Below, in pieces: positions 1 through 7,710 of a stretch of 37,240 nt of DNA. Location: positions 1 through 37,240 of the forward strand of contig JAUSPN010000063.1 of the NCBI GenBank assembly GCA_030656555.1, written 5' to 3'. The DNA is from Candidatus Desulfaltia sp. GTDB taxonomy: Bacteria > Desulfobacterota > Desulfobacteria > Desulfobacterales > ETH-SRB1. The notes under the pieces were generated by a model. It was given only the letters and a program-made list of their open reading frames with translations. It did not search any database and was not told the DNA's origin. Made by a program: the position numbers and the translations under genes. Position 1 is the stretch's first letter; each line of letters starts with the position of its first letter.

Positions 1-42
1 TTCGTAGAGTTTGTTAAATTGATTTACTTCTGTTTGTTTCAT
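1..42 (-). CDS. Partial tyrosine recombinase/integrase, N-terminus only
   Basis: Only the first 14 codons lie in the window (MKQTEVNQFNKLYE), read leftward from an ATG at 40-42. A strong Shine-Dalgarno (AAGGAG) sits just upstream on the minus strand, so this is a real gene start. The residues resemble the N-terminal SAM-like DNA-binding domain of integrases that accompany IS91-type and other transposons. This is recognised by pattern, not by search. It would bind DNA at element ends. The gene faces out of the window, and a second recombinase start faces out at the right end. Confidence 0.45.
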   Translation of the reverse strand, partial: MKQTEVNQFNKLYE

Positions 43-1116
43 GGTATACTCCTTTTTTATAAGTGCCCGGAATTGGACACATATAGGAGTTATACACTAT
101 TTTTGATTGTTTTTCTGCCGCGTAGCGGCTTCGTTCAACAACCCGCTGAAGCAGTTTTTGGAGCAGACAAACCATTTACTGTCAGACATCTTTCTGTCAT
201 TACAAATAAGTCGAAACAACCCCGCAGTGGCAAGGGAAGCAAGATCGAATCCAACATTGGTCCCGGCAAACAGATCGGCTCCATGATTCCAAAGAACGCT
301 TCCATGGACATAGCCTTTGCTGCTACATTTCGAGCGGCAGCTCCTTATCAGATCTATCGTGATCATGGTAATCTGGCCATAGCTGTCGAATATTCAGATC
401 TCAGAGAAAAACAAAAAAGCATAAGGGCTGCGCAAACAATCCTTTTTCTGGTTGACGCCAGCGGTTCTATGGGCGCTCACCAGAGGATGGCGCAAACTAA
501 GGGAGCTGTTCTTTCCTTGCTCAATGACGCGTATAAGAAACGAGATAGAGTCGGTATGGTCACTTTTAACGGCAACAAAGCCAGAGTTATACTCCCCCCC
601 ACATCTGACAAGGAAAAGGCCGGAAAGATGCTGGAACAAATGCCTGTCGGAGGAAGAACACCTCTTGCAAAAGGTTTGTGTGTGGCAAACGAGGCTCTTA
701 AGAAATACTCTCTGAAGATGAAAAACGAAATTCTCTTGCTGATCGTCATTTCAGATGGCAAGGCCAATATAATTATGAAACCCTCTGAGAAACTTAAAGA
801 AGCCAGAAATCAAGTCATTAATCATTACCACTCAACGGGAGAATGCAACCTACCATCTCTTCATGATATTATCTCTTCTCATGCCTTGAATGAAGCAATG
901 GAAGTGGCAGAGGAAACAAGACGGCATGGTATAAAGTCGGTGGTTGTCGACACGTCTAATACAAAAGGGAAAGACCGGATGAAAAAACTTTCCGCCTCAC
1001 TCGGAGGACTCTATTATAAAATGGACGATCTTCGGGCCGAAGGGCTTGTAGACATAGTCAATGCATCTCTCAACCGTAATGTTTGGTCGAATGCCCGCCC
1101 TGGTGCTATGCAATAA
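19..1116 (+). CDS. VWA-domain protein, ChlD-type C-terminal fragment (5'-truncated)
   Basis: From about residue 45 the protein matches the linker and von Willebrand factor A domain of magnesium-chelatase ChlD/BchD-like proteins: the FAATFRAAAPYQ segment, then a MIDAS start DASGSMG near residue 143, the KGAVLSLLNDAYKKRDRVG helix, and GGRTPLAKGL with its threonine. The AAA+ domain that precedes the linker in full-length ChlD is absent. The first ~38 codons look non-coding and overlap the divergent recombinase start, and no ribosome site supports the ATG at 19. The gene is therefore probably a 5'-truncated remnant cut by the left-hand mobile element. In anaerobes such chelatase-like genes often serve cobalt or other tetrapyrrole chelation; the role here is unknown. 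It is followed by a NifX-like gene. Confidence 0.6.
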   Translation: MIYFCLFHGILLFYKCPELDTYRSYTLFLIVFLPRSGFVQQPAEAVFGADKPFTVRHLSVITNKSKQPRSGKGSKIESNIGPGKQIGSMIPKNASMDIAFAATFRAAAPYQIYRDHGNLAIAVEYSDLREKQKSIRAAQTILFLVDASGSMGAHQRMAQTKGAVLSLLNDAYKKRDRVGMVTFNGNKARVILPPTSDKEKAGKMLEQMPVGGRTPLAKGLCVANEALKKYSLKMKNEILLLIVISDGKANIIMKPSEKLKEARNQVINHYHSTGECNLPSLHDIISSHALNEAMEVAEETRRHGIKSVVVDTSNTKGKDRMKKLSASLGGLYYKMDDLRAEGLVDIVNASLNRNVWSNARPGAMQ

Positions 1117-1215
1117 GGTGTTAAATAGTCAAGCTGTCGAGTCGTAACGCCTTTGAACCACTCGATCATTCGACCAAACTCCTTATTATCCCTCAAGGGC
1201 GAAAGGAGAAAAAAG

Positions 1216-1606
1216 ATGAAGGTATGTGTGCCAACTCAAGAGGACAAAGGAATCAACAGTCTTGCCTATGGGCATTTTGGTTCCGCTCCGTATTTCATTA
1301 TCCGTGATACGGACCAAGGAGAAACAAAATCGATAATAAATAATAAACATGAATCAACACCATGCCCATGGTTCTTGCCATCCGATGACAGCCTTGGGCG
1401 AGGAATCTATTGAAGTTGTGATTGTTGGCGGTATAGGAAAAAGGGCTATCGAGGGACTCAATGCCACGGGAATTAAAGTCTATCAATCTGTGACAGGAAC
1501 AGTTCACGAGAATATCCATGCTCTGCAAAATGGGTTATTGTCTGAGCTTACGCCGCAGAACGCATGTGGTGGACATAGTCACGGCAATGGGGGGTGCGGA
1601 GATTAA
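1216..1606 (+). pseudogene. NifX/NafY-family (dinitrogenase iron-molybdenum cofactor) protein, frameshifted
   Basis: A good ribosome site (GAAAGGAG) precedes ATG 1216. The first frame gives MKVCVPTQEDKGINS..AYGHFGSAPYFII, typical of the PF02579 fold. It then loses the family and runs to a stop near 1413. The family resumes one frame over at about 1350: QHHAHGSC, VVIVGGIGKRAIEGLNATG, a TVHENI segment, and a His/Cys-rich GGHSHGNGGCGD tail. Removing one base near 1355 joins the two halves into a ~129-residue protein, the usual length. The total span is 3n+1, consistent with a single inserted base. This is either a decayed gene or a sequencing indel; I see no slippery heptamer for programmed shifting. 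Intact relatives bind metal clusters in nitrogenase or other Fe-S metabolism. Confidence 0.72.
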
Positions 1607-1639
1607 GAATGGGCTAACACATGATTATCAAGGCGCTCC

Positions 1640-1664
1640 AGCGGCAGGGCTATTGCCCGCCGCT
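1640..1664. repeat. GC-rich hairpin
   Basis: An AGCGGC-A-GGGC arm pairs with GCCC-GCCGCT across a TATT loop, giving a ten-pair stem with one bulged A. It lies 34 bases after the NifX-like stop. No U-tract follows directly, so it may stabilise the 3' end or be an intergenic repeat. Confidence 0.5.
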
Positions 1665-1692
1665 GAGCTTTATTATCCCGTGGGGACAGAAC

Positions 1693-1714
1693 AAAGCAGA
1701 GCATGCTTTTTTTT
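1693..1714 (+). terminator. Rho-independent terminator after the NifX-like gene
   Basis: AAAGCA pairs with TGCTTT across a five-base loop and is followed by a run of T. The stem is short but the U-tract is good. It separates the NifX-like gene from the PocR-domain gene. Confidence 0.5.
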
Positions 1715-1763
1715 CGCTGATGCCTCATGACGACCTAATAACACAAATTACAGGAGAGTCTAT

Positions 1764-2258
1764 ATGAAACTTACAGATATTGCGCCAAAAGAAACATGGC
1801 AGCAAATGGTAAAAGAAATTTGTGAAAAGTTCACAGTCAACTGCGGTGTGCAAAACATCGACAATGTTGTTTTTTGTCCGCCGGTCGGATGGGCCAACAA
1901 GGCCTGCCCCCTGATAAAGGGCAATGAAAATGGCCGGTTGGTTTGCGCATCTGCTCAACAAAATCTGTCCGGCAAAGCAAAAAACAGCAAAAAGACCTTT
2001 ATTGGAAAATGCGACGTGGGTTTTACAAAATTTGTTACGCCGATATTTTATAATGATGAATTCCTTGGAACCGCAGGTGGATGTGGCGTGCTTCTTGAAG
2101 GCGATAAGCTGGATGATTTTTATATTTCAAAAATTCTCAATCTATCTGAAAAAGAAGACAAAGAGCTCATCAGAGATGTAAAGATACTTTCTACTTATGA
2201 CCTTGAAAAAAATGTCAAATATCTGGAAGAAGCGCTGTTAAAAATTATTTCCGGCTAA
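1764..2258 (+). CDS. Stand-alone PocR-domain sensory protein
   Basis: This 164-residue protein has the PocR ligand-binding domain pattern: a CGVQNIDNVVFCPPVGWANKACPLI segment, then GRLVCASAQQN, then a KCDVGFTKFVTPIFYNDEFLGTAGGCG core (all abbreviated from one contiguous domain). In the family this PAS-like domain senses small molecules and is usually fused to AraC, histidine-kinase or GGDEF outputs. Here it fills the protein and no output domain is visible. Seven cysteines, several in the conserved block, leave room for metal, heme or corrinoid binding; that is inference. A good ribosome site (AGGAG) precedes the ATG. It follows the NifX-like gene after a terminator and is probably monocistronic. 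Confidence 0.72.
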   Translation: MKLTDIAPKETWQQMVKEICEKFTVNCGVQNIDNVVFCPPVGWANKACPLIKGNENGRLVCASAQQNLSGKAKNSKKTFIGKCDVGFTKFVTPIFYNDEFLGTAGGCGVLLEGDKLDDFYISKILNLSEKEDKELIRDVKILSTYDLEKNVKYLEEALLKIISG

Positions 2259-2280
2259 TCCCCGCTAATCCCCGCTAATC
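2251..2280. repeat. Three tandem copies of a 10-base unit
   Basis: The unit CCSGCTAATC is repeated three times without spacing. The first copy contains the stop codon of the PocR gene, so the array probably grew by slippage at its 3' end. Confidence 0.75.
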
Positions 2281-2561
2281 AATGATGAACTCGTAAAAAG
2301 ATAGATTCTGCCGCGCTACGGCACTGCGGACCCAAATAACCCGGCAAAATCCCCAGAGATAGATCATTCCCCTTAACACCTAACATGTTTCATCAAAGAA
2401 AAATATTTTGGAATTGAGACTATCGGGCGCAACTATTCCTTTCAAAATACAACTGACTGCAACTAAAGTATTGCAATATGCAATTCTATTTGTGACGGCA
2501 TCAGAATGCAGTTCATATCTATCTATTTAAATATATTTGGTAATTGCTTAATAACGATAAA
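2281..2561. other. Intergenic region, no supported gene
   Basis: This AT-rich stretch between the PocR gene and the cytochrome b gene carries the dispersed phrase TGATGAACTCGTAAAAAG (also near 21,362) and a TGCCG/CGGCA mini-hairpin near 2309. I see no convincing coding frame. A 60-codon open frame at 2506-2688 lacks a ribosome site. Confidence 0.5.
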
Positions 2562-2577
2562 TGGCACGGATTTTGTT
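2562..2577 (+). promoter_or_regulatory. Candidate sigma-54 (-24/-12) promoter
   Basis: TGGCAC, five bases, then TTGTT lies 113 bases upstream of the cytochrome b start. The -24 half is perfect. The -12 half has GT where GC is expected. No bound activator site was identified. Confidence 0.35.
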
Positions 2578-2689
2578 TCTAATAAACTTAATGCCATTCT
2601 ATTCTGGCGAACTTTTTTGACGGAATTAACGGGATTTTCTACCCTGTTAAGTGGGGTATTGATCTTATACATAACAAAGGGGGATTAAC

Positions 2690-3364
2690 ATGTATGAATT
2701 TGTAAGCGGGCCATTTGCCTTGATTTCATTTGCTATCTTTTTTATCGGGATTATCGCCAGAATCGTTTGGTATGTAAAAGGGCTTAATTGGCAGCTTGAT
2801 AGAGTGGCCTATTCTGAAAAGCTTAGTGACGGCATTACTGGAGCTGCAAGATCTCTTTTCCATTGGTTATTGCCTTTCAATCGAACAACCGCAAACCATC
2901 CCATTTTTATGGTTGTAACCTATCTATTCCATATCTGCCTTATCATCGCTCCGATCTTTTTGGTAGCTCATGTAGTGCTGATAGAAGAATCGTGGAATAT
3001 AAGCTGGGTTACCATGCCCGACAAGGTGGCAGATTATATGACCTTAGCAGTAATTGCCGCGGGAATCTTCTTTTTAATCCGTCGCCTGGTTGAGCCTAAT
3101 GTCAGATTCTTAACAAATGCGTGGGATTATATAGTCTTAGGTATTGCGATAGCTCCTTTTATTACAGGCTATATTGCCTATCATCAATGGATGGACTACA
3201 AATTCTGGTTGATTGTGCATATTCTCTGTGGCGAGATCATGCTGATAGCAATTCCTTTTACAAAGCTTTCGCATTTCGTTCTCTTCTTCTGCTCCAGAAT
3301 CCAGATTGGTATGGACTATGGGATAAAGAGAGGAGGAGCGAAAGGCAGGGGAATCGCTTGGTAA
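2690..3364 (+). CDS. Membrane cytochrome b subunit of an Hmc/Tmc/DsrMK-type redox complex (HmcE/TmcC-like)
   Basis: The 224-residue protein has about five hydrophobic segments and histidines placed as in NarI/DsrM-type diheme cytochromes b: FHWLLPFNR, TYLFHICLIIAPIFLVAHVV, VHILCGE and KLSHFVLFF. A ribosome site (AAAGGGGG) precedes the ATG. The length fits HmcE or TmcC better than the longer DsrM. In the family this subunit exchanges electrons with the menaquinone pool or across the membrane and partners an HdrD-like Fe-S protein, which is the next gene here 42 bases on. No periplasmic multiheme cytochrome c gene is present in the window, so the electron donor must be encoded elsewhere. Confidence 0.75.
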   Translation: MYEFVSGPFALISFAIFFIGIIARIVWYVKGLNWQLDRVAYSEKLSDGITGAARSLFHWLLPFNRTTANHPIFMVVTYLFHICLIIAPIFLVAHVVLIEESWNISWVTMPDKVADYMTLAVIAAGIFFLIRRLVEPNVRFLTNAWDYIVLGIAIAPFITGYIAYHQWMDYKFWLIVHILCGEIMLIAIPFTKLSHFVLFFCSRIQIGMDYGIKRGGAKGRGIAW

Positions 3365-3406
3365 TTATATAAAATTTAACAATAATTTCATTAAGGAGAT
3401 ATAAAT

Positions 3407-4807
3407 ATGGCAGAAGAAGCAAAAAGCCAAGACCTTCCACCTCTTGTTACCAGAAAACCTGTGAAAACCCAAGAGGATCTCGATCTTTTATTGGCAGACA
3501 AGGGCGTAAGATATTATAAAGAGCTTGAAGTATTTCCCGTTGATACGGCCGCATTGAAAAAAACTCTGGATGCCACCTGCAAATCCCGCATCCGCACCTG
3601 GCTTGAGATTTGCACTCACTGTAGTTTGTGCGCTGACACCTGTTTCTTTTATCTTGCAAACGACAATGATCCAAACCAGATCCCCTCTTATAAAATACAA
3701 TCCACACTTGGTGAACTGGTAAAAAGAAAGGGGGATGTAGATACTAAGTTCATGATCAATTGTATGGATACAGCATGGGGAAAATGCACCTGCTGTAATC
3801 GCTGCGGAATGTATTGTCCTCATGGTATTGATATGGGGGTCATGTTCAGTTACTTGAGAGGCCTCTGTTTTTCGCAGGGTTTTGCGCCGCATGAGATGAA
3901 AATCGGATCAGGGATGCATTGGATATATAATGCGCAGATGGATGTTACTGTAAGCGATTTTGTTGAGACTTGTGAATGGATGGCGGAAGAAAACGAGGAA
4001 TATTATCCGGGCCTGAATATTCCTGTTGATAAACCTAATGCAGATATTATGTATACAATAAATGCCCGGGAAGTAAAACACTATCCCGAGGATATCGCAG
4101 AGGCAGCGATTTTGTTCCATTTGGCCGGTGAAAACTGGACTGTTCCCAGCAAGGGTTGGGAGGAGACCAGCCTGGCAATGTTTGCCGGCGACTGGGCGGG
4201 TTGCAAAAACCAGGTGGAATGGGTCTATGAGGCAATGAAGAGGCTGAATCCAAACAGGATGGTTGTCACCGAATGTGGCCACGCACATCGGGCAACAATT
4301 ATCGAAGGGCCTTATTGGGCCGGGATCAAGACCGGTCAAACACCAGTGCGGTCGATGCATTATGTTGAATGGGTGTTAGAAGCGCTGGAAACAGGAAAGC
4401 TCAAGATAGATCCTGCTAAAAAGATCAAAGAGCCTGTTACGCTTCAGGATCCTTGCAATTATATCAGGAATGGCGGTTTGTGTGATGTTACAAGAAAAAT
4501 TATGTCATATATAGCAGAGGACTTTCGTGAAATGCAGCCAAACCGTGAACACAATTTTTGTTGTGGTGGTGGTGGCGGCCTGAACGGTATTGGACGTTAT
4601 AGGAAAGAAAGAAACATAGGCATGAAGGTCAAGCGTGATCAAATCCTGGCCACCGGAGCAAAATTTGTGGTTTCCGCATGCCATAATTGCTGGGATGCAA
4701 TCAGGGACCTGGAAGAAGTCTACAAAATCGGAATCAAGTGGAGTTTTCTGAAGCCTATTCTTCTCAAGATGGTGATTGTACCGGATCATTTAAAACCAAA
4801 AGAATAA
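3407..4807 (+). CDS. HdrD/DsrK-like Fe-S subunit (HmcF/TmcB-like)
   Basis: The 466-residue soluble protein carries two CxxCxxCxxxC [4Fe-4S] motifs (C69-C72-C75-C79 and C127-C130-C133-C137) and one CCG domain at the C-terminus: C350, C385-C386 and C425xxC428. That is the noncubane-cluster signature of heterodisulfide reductase HdrD/HdrB, DsrK, TmcB and HmcF. A strong ribosome site (AAGGAG) precedes the ATG. It should sit on the cytoplasmic face bound to the upstream cytochrome b and pass electrons to a thiol/disulfide or other acceptor. Gene order (membrane subunit, Fe-S subunit, then an Rrf2 gene) recalls hmcE-hmcF-rrf1-rrf2 of Desulfovibrio. Whether this is Hmc, Tmc or a paralogous DsrMK-like unit cannot be settled here. 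Confidence 0.8.
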   Translation: MAEEAKSQDLPPLVTRKPVKTQEDLDLLLADKGVRYYKELEVFPVDTAALKKTLDATCKSRIRTWLEICTHCSLCADTCFFYLANDNDPNQIPSYKIQSTLGELVKRKGDVDTKFMINCMDTAWGKCTCCNRCGMYCPHGIDMGVMFSYLRGLCFSQGFAPHEMKIGSGMHWIYNAQMDVTVSDFVETCEWMAEENEEYYPGLNIPVDKPNADIMYTINAREVKHYPEDIAEAAILFHLAGENWTVPSKGWEETSLAMFAGDWAGCKNQVEWVYEAMKRLNPNRMVVTECGHAHRATIIEGPYWAGIKTGQTPVRSMHYVEWVLEALETGKLKIDPAKKIKEPVTLQDPCNYIRNGGLCDVTRKIMSYIAEDFREMQPNREHNFCCGGGGGLNGIGRYRKERNIGMKVKRDQILATGAKFVVSACHNCWDAIRDLEEVYKIGIKWSFLKPILLKMVIVPDHLKPKE

Positions 4808-4857
4808 GAGTAACTATTGTACATGACAATAAAAAATTTAAGAAAGGGTGCCATCCA

Positions 4858-5009
4858 ATGAAAAAGTAATTTTAGCAACATACGACCTTAACCTTGACAA
4901 GAGGCCACAAAGCTTACTATTTTTAGATTTACATGCTTTTGCAGTTCAATATATTTTTGCGGTTAATCCGATCAAGATCGCTTTTCTCAAAAAAGAAGCA
5001 AAAAGGTAA
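4858..5009 (+). pseudogene. Frameshifted small ORF between the Fe-S subunit and rrf2
   Basis: A ribosome site (AAGAAAGGG) and ATG at 4858 open a frame that stops after MKK. Adding one A to the A-run at 4861-4865 gives an uninterrupted frame, MKKVILATYDLNLDKR and onward, of about 50 residues that ends at 5009. That is six bases before the rrf2 start, so the two genes would be coupled. The beginning looks like that of a response-regulator-type protein. In Desulfovibrio hmc operons rrf1 occupies this place, but the rest is too short and too diverged to identify. It may be a decayed rrf1-like gene or an indel error. Confidence 0.35.
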
Positions 5010-5015
5010 ATCTAA

Positions 5016-5456
5016 ATGAGGCTGTCAACTAAATCGCGCTATGGCACCAGGGCCATGCTGGATATAGCTATAAATTATGAAAAAAGCCCTGTTTCCGTAA
5101 AAAGTTTGTCTCAGCGACAGAATATTTCTGTTAAATACATGGAGAAACTAATCCAGCTGTTGAAAATAGCGGGTCTCATCAAGAGTATTCGTGGATCTGG
5201 AGGAGGATATACGCTCAACAAAGACACTGACCAGATTAAGCTGCGTGATATTATTGATGCTTTAGAAGGATCTATGTTCCATGTAAATTGTGTTGATAAT
5301 CCTGCAACATGTAATCGAGCTAAGAAATGTGTTACATATGAGATATGGAAAGATATACAAGATACAATAAACAATATGCTGGACTCCTTAACACTTGCAG
5401 ATATGGTTGAACGTCAACTTAAAATAAATAGCATAAACCCTCTTTCCGAAAAATAA
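5016..5456 (+). CDS. Rrf2-family transcriptional regulator
   Basis: The start MRLSTKSRYGTRAMLDIA, the winged-helix block QRQNISVKYMEKLIQLLK, and the wing RGSGGGYTL are hallmark Rrf2/IscR features. Three cysteines in a C-x6-C-x5-C arrangement (NCVDNPATC..KKC) match the [2Fe-2S] ligand region of IscR/RsrR/NsrR-type sensors. At 146 residues it has normal length. An AAAGG ribosome site precedes the ATG. It follows the HmcEF-like pair, the same position as rrf2 in the Desulfovibrio hmc operon after which the family was named, and probably controls that pair in response to redox state or Fe-S supply. No palindromic operator could be fixed by eye. Confidence 0.85.
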   Translation: MRLSTKSRYGTRAMLDIAINYEKSPVSVKSLSQRQNISVKYMEKLIQLLKIAGLIKSIRGSGGGYTLNKDTDQIKLRDIIDALEGSMFHVNCVDNPATCNRAKKCVTYEIWKDIQDTINNMLDSLTLADMVERQLKINSINPLSEK

Positions 5457-5593
5457 TTCCCGTAAAATTATTTTATTTTCAGTTTTTTATTTTTTTCTAT
5501 CTTTTGTGCCATACATCCGCTTGCCAGGGATACGCCTGATTTTTTAAAAAGTGTTTTTTCGTATTAAGAGATGTTTTTACCTGATTTTTATTC

Positions 5594-5623
5594 TTGACAG
5601 GATATAATATTTTAATTTACAAA
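5594..5623 (+). promoter_or_regulatory. Candidate sigma-70 promoter for rplM-rpsI
   Basis: A perfect TTGACA at 5594-5599 is followed after 18 bases by TACAAA. A small hairpin (GACTT/AAGTC, about 5624-5638) lies directly before the rplM ribosome site and could influence translation. Confidence 0.45.
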
Positions 5624-5653
5624 GACTTCTTTAAGTCAAGGAGGAAAGACAGG

Positions 5654-6082
5654 GTGAAAAAATATACATACAGTGCAAAGCAGACAGACAACAAGGGTAA
5701 ATGGTTTATTGTTGATGCAAAGGGAGCGGTTCTCGGCAGGCTGGCTTCTTTGATAGCTTCACGTCTTAGGGGTAAACACAACCCGTTATTTACACCTCAT
5801 GTGGATACAGGTGACTGGGTTGTCGTTATAAACGCTGACAAAATTGTTCTTACCGGAAGGAAATTGGACCAGAAATGCTATTACCGGCATAGTGGTTATA
5901 TCGGAGGGTTAAAAACAATTACCGCAAAGAATCTATTGGAAAAGAGGCCTGAAGATCTTATCCGTTTTGCCGTCAAAGGGATGCTTCCTAAAAACAGGCT
6001 TGGGAGTAAGCTGTTTAAAAAGTTGAAAGTTTATACAGGCGATAAGCATCCTCATATAGCTCAGCAACCAGAGGCTGTTTAG
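5654..6082 (+). CDS. rplM: 50S ribosomal protein L13
   Basis: The 142-residue product is L13 throughout: [16 protein letters not shown], the [23 protein letters not shown] block, [10 protein letters not shown] and GMLPKNRLG. The start is the GTG at 5654, nine bases after a strong GGAGG site. An upstream ATG in frame at 5594 would add 20 residues unlike any L13 and would overlap the predicted promoter. L13 is an early-assembly 50S protein. The gene is paired with rpsI as in nearly all bacteria. Confidence 0.97.
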   Translation: MKKYTYSAKQTDNKGKWFIVDAKGAVLGRLASLIASRLRGKHNPLFTPHVDTGDWVVVINADKIVLTGRKLDQKCYYRHSGYIGGLKTITAKNLLEKRPEDLIRFAVKGMLPKNRLGSKLFKKLKVYTGDKHPHIAQQPEAV

Positions 6083-6136
6083 CATTTTGCAACTAAAAAG
6101 GTGAGTTTAAATTTAATTATTACCAGGAAACAGTAT

Positions 6137-6532
6137 ATGAATAAAGAAAATGTTTATTATGCAACAGGAAAGCGAAAGAACGCTATTGCCAGAACTTGGT
6201 TAATGCCAGGAAAGGGAGCAATCGTCGTTAATGATCGTCCAGTAGAAAATTATTTCAAGGTTGAATCTCTAAAAACAATTATGACTCAGCCGCTTGTTAT
6301 AACCAATACTATTGGGTTATTTGATATAAAGGTGCGCATTAAAGGCGGAGGTATTTCAGGACAGGCCGGCGCAATCAGGCACGGTATTACAAAGGCGCTA
6401 ATTTTATCCGACCCTGAACTTAGACAGGTTTTGAAAAAGGCCGGCTTTGTCAAACGTGATCCCAGGGTAAAAGAAAGAAAAAAATACGGTCAAAAGGGTG
6501 CAAGGGCTCATTTTCAGTTCTCAAAACGTTAA
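6137..6532 (+). CDS. rpsI: 30S ribosomal protein S9
   Basis: The product has 131 residues with [34 protein letters not shown], and the basic C-terminal tail ending [26 protein letters not shown] (pattern), which reaches the ribosomal P site. The start ATG at 6137 follows an AGGAAA site. It lies 54 bases after rplM and is cotranscribed with it. No strong intrinsic terminator follows; an AT-only inverted repeat lies at about 6537-6557, where the convergent gene ends. Confidence 0.97.
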   Translation: MNKENVYYATGKRKNAIARTWLMPGKGAIVVNDRPVENYFKVESLKTIMTQPLVITNTIGLFDIKVRIKGGGISGQAGAIRHGITKALILSDPELRQVLKKAGFVKRDPRVKERKKYGQKGARAHFQFSKR

Positions 6533-6561
6533 TATTTATATATATGATTATATATATGAGG

Positions 6562-7005
6562 TTATGGATTTAACAGCTTGAATCCTGTTCGGGATTCAAA
6601 TGTTCTGATACCGGTTGTTTCCGTTAATTCAAAAAGTATGACTTCCATTATGTGCCACACCTTGACACCATTACGGATGCATCCGGTTGTTGTAAATGTT
6701 TTTCTACCACAGGCCATATGCATATGGAGTACCGGATTACCCTCATCGTCCGGAAAAATAGTTCCTACACCTGCTACCTCATGAACATCGTCAAGGATAT
6801 GCTCCATTGACACTATGGTTTTCACGCGTCCCTGCTCCGGCCCTACCACCAGTTTGCTGTCTTTGTCAGCTCCTCCTATAATGATTAGCGCTGCAGCCTT
6901 AATGGACTGGTTGCGCGCAAACCTTTCAATCTCTTCATGAACAATATCTCCGTCTTCAAGACGAATAACAAAAATACGCCCCTGTTTTGCCTGTGAATAT
7001 TTCAT
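6562..7005 (-). CDS. PPC/DUF296-domain protein
   Basis: The 147-residue protein fits the PPC (DUF296, PF03479) fold: KQGRIFVIRLEDGDIVHEEIERFA at the N-terminus, AALIIIGGADKDSKLVVGPE, then GxGTIFPDDEGNPVLHMHMACGR and a C-terminal WHIMEVILFEL. The conserved HMHMA histidines are the expected trimer metal site. I start it at the ATG complementary to 7003-7005, preceded by AAAGGGA, because the longer frame adds unrelated residues. In plants the domain accompanies AT-hook proteins; the bacterial role is poorly defined. It is convergent with rpsI. Confidence 0.75.
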   Translation of the reverse strand: MKYSQAKQGRIFVIRLEDGDIVHEEIERFARNQSIKAAALIIIGGADKDSKLVVGPEQGRVKTIVSMEHILDDVHEVAGVGTIFPDDEGNPVLHMHMACGRKTFTTTGCIRNGVKVWHIMEVILFELTETTGIRTFESRTGFKLLNP

Positions 7006-7125
7006 ATTAAATCCCTTTGATAAGTCATACGTTATCCGGATAAGCAAAGACATCCAGCAGATTACTCTTATCAGTGACCGCACGTTTAGACGTTTTCCGC
7101 AGTAAAGCTTGCCGAACTTTAATTC

Positions 7126-7605
7126 TTAAAACATCTCTTTAAGATAAAAGAAAAGTATGGTTCCGGAAAAAGCCAGTTTTAGCCCTGTGCCAACCATGAT
7201 TCCGATAAAGGCACCGAATCCGGCTTGCAGCGCTTTTGCCCCATCCTTTCTGGCTAACAGTTCCCCGGCAAATGCCCCCATGAACGCGCCCAAAATCATT
7301 CCCCAGGGAGGGAACATAAAAACCCCTATCAGCATTCCGGCCATGGCACCCATAACACCCCATTTTGATGCCCCGTATTTTTTCGCCCCGCCCGCAGGAA
7401 CCACATAGTCAAGAATGGTTACTAATATTGTAAGGCCTGCCATAATAATCAAAAAGGTTGAACTAAAAGGTTCCCAGTTTTTGGCGTAGGAAAGAATGAT
7501 TAAGGATAAAAAGCTGATAGAAGGTCCTGGGATGACGGGCAGGACGCAACCTATAAGGCCACACAATGCGAAAAGCAATCCTAAGATTATTAATATGATG
7601 GTCAA
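7126..7605 (-). CDS. DUF456 small membrane protein
   Basis: The 159 residues are mostly hydrophobic with glycine-rich turns: GLIGCVLPVIPGPSISFLSLIIL, LDYVVPAGGAKKYGASKWGVMGA, and FMGAFAGELLA. This pattern and length are typical of the DUF456 family (PF04306), inner-membrane proteins with duplicated glycine-zipper-like segments and no established function. Translation starts at the ATG complementary to 7603-7605; a weak AAGGGC lies upstream. The PPC gene follows on the same strand after about 120 bases, so the two may or may not share a transcript. Confidence 0.75.
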   Translation of the reverse strand: MTIILIILGLLFALCGLIGCVLPVIPGPSISFLSLIILSYAKNWEPFSSTFLIIMAGLTILVTILDYVVPAGGAKKYGASKWGVMGAMAGMLIGVFMFPPWGMILGAFMGAFAGELLARKDGAKALQAGFGAFIGIMVGTGLKLAFSGTILFFYLKEMF

Positions 7606-7624
7606 GCTTATATGCCCTTAATGT

Positions 7625-7710
7625 GAAGCTCCCCGCCGTCCCGATAGGACGGGATCTCCGCTTTGCTCCGACAAGCTACGGGGAATGCGCTCGCTTTTGC
7701 GGTTCAAACC
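7625..7710 (-). repeat. REP-like palindromic repeat, copy 1
   Basis: The ends GAAGCTCCCCGCC and GCGCTCGCTTTTGCGGTTCA recur in inverted orientation at 29,339-29,391, with a different middle. This copy has an inner TCCCG/CGGGA hairpin. It covers the stop codon of the ferredoxin-like gene at 7704, so the repeat supplies that gene's 3' end. Confidence 0.75.

Noticed and set aside
1349-1413. Programmed frameshift in the NifX-like gene
   Set aside because: No slippery heptamer or downstream pseudoknot visible; a simple one-base insertion explains it better.
2506-2688. 60-codon open frame ending just before the cytochrome b gene, with a hydrophobic C-terminus
   Set aside because: No ribosome site, it overlaps the candidate sigma-54 site, and composition follows the AT-rich background.
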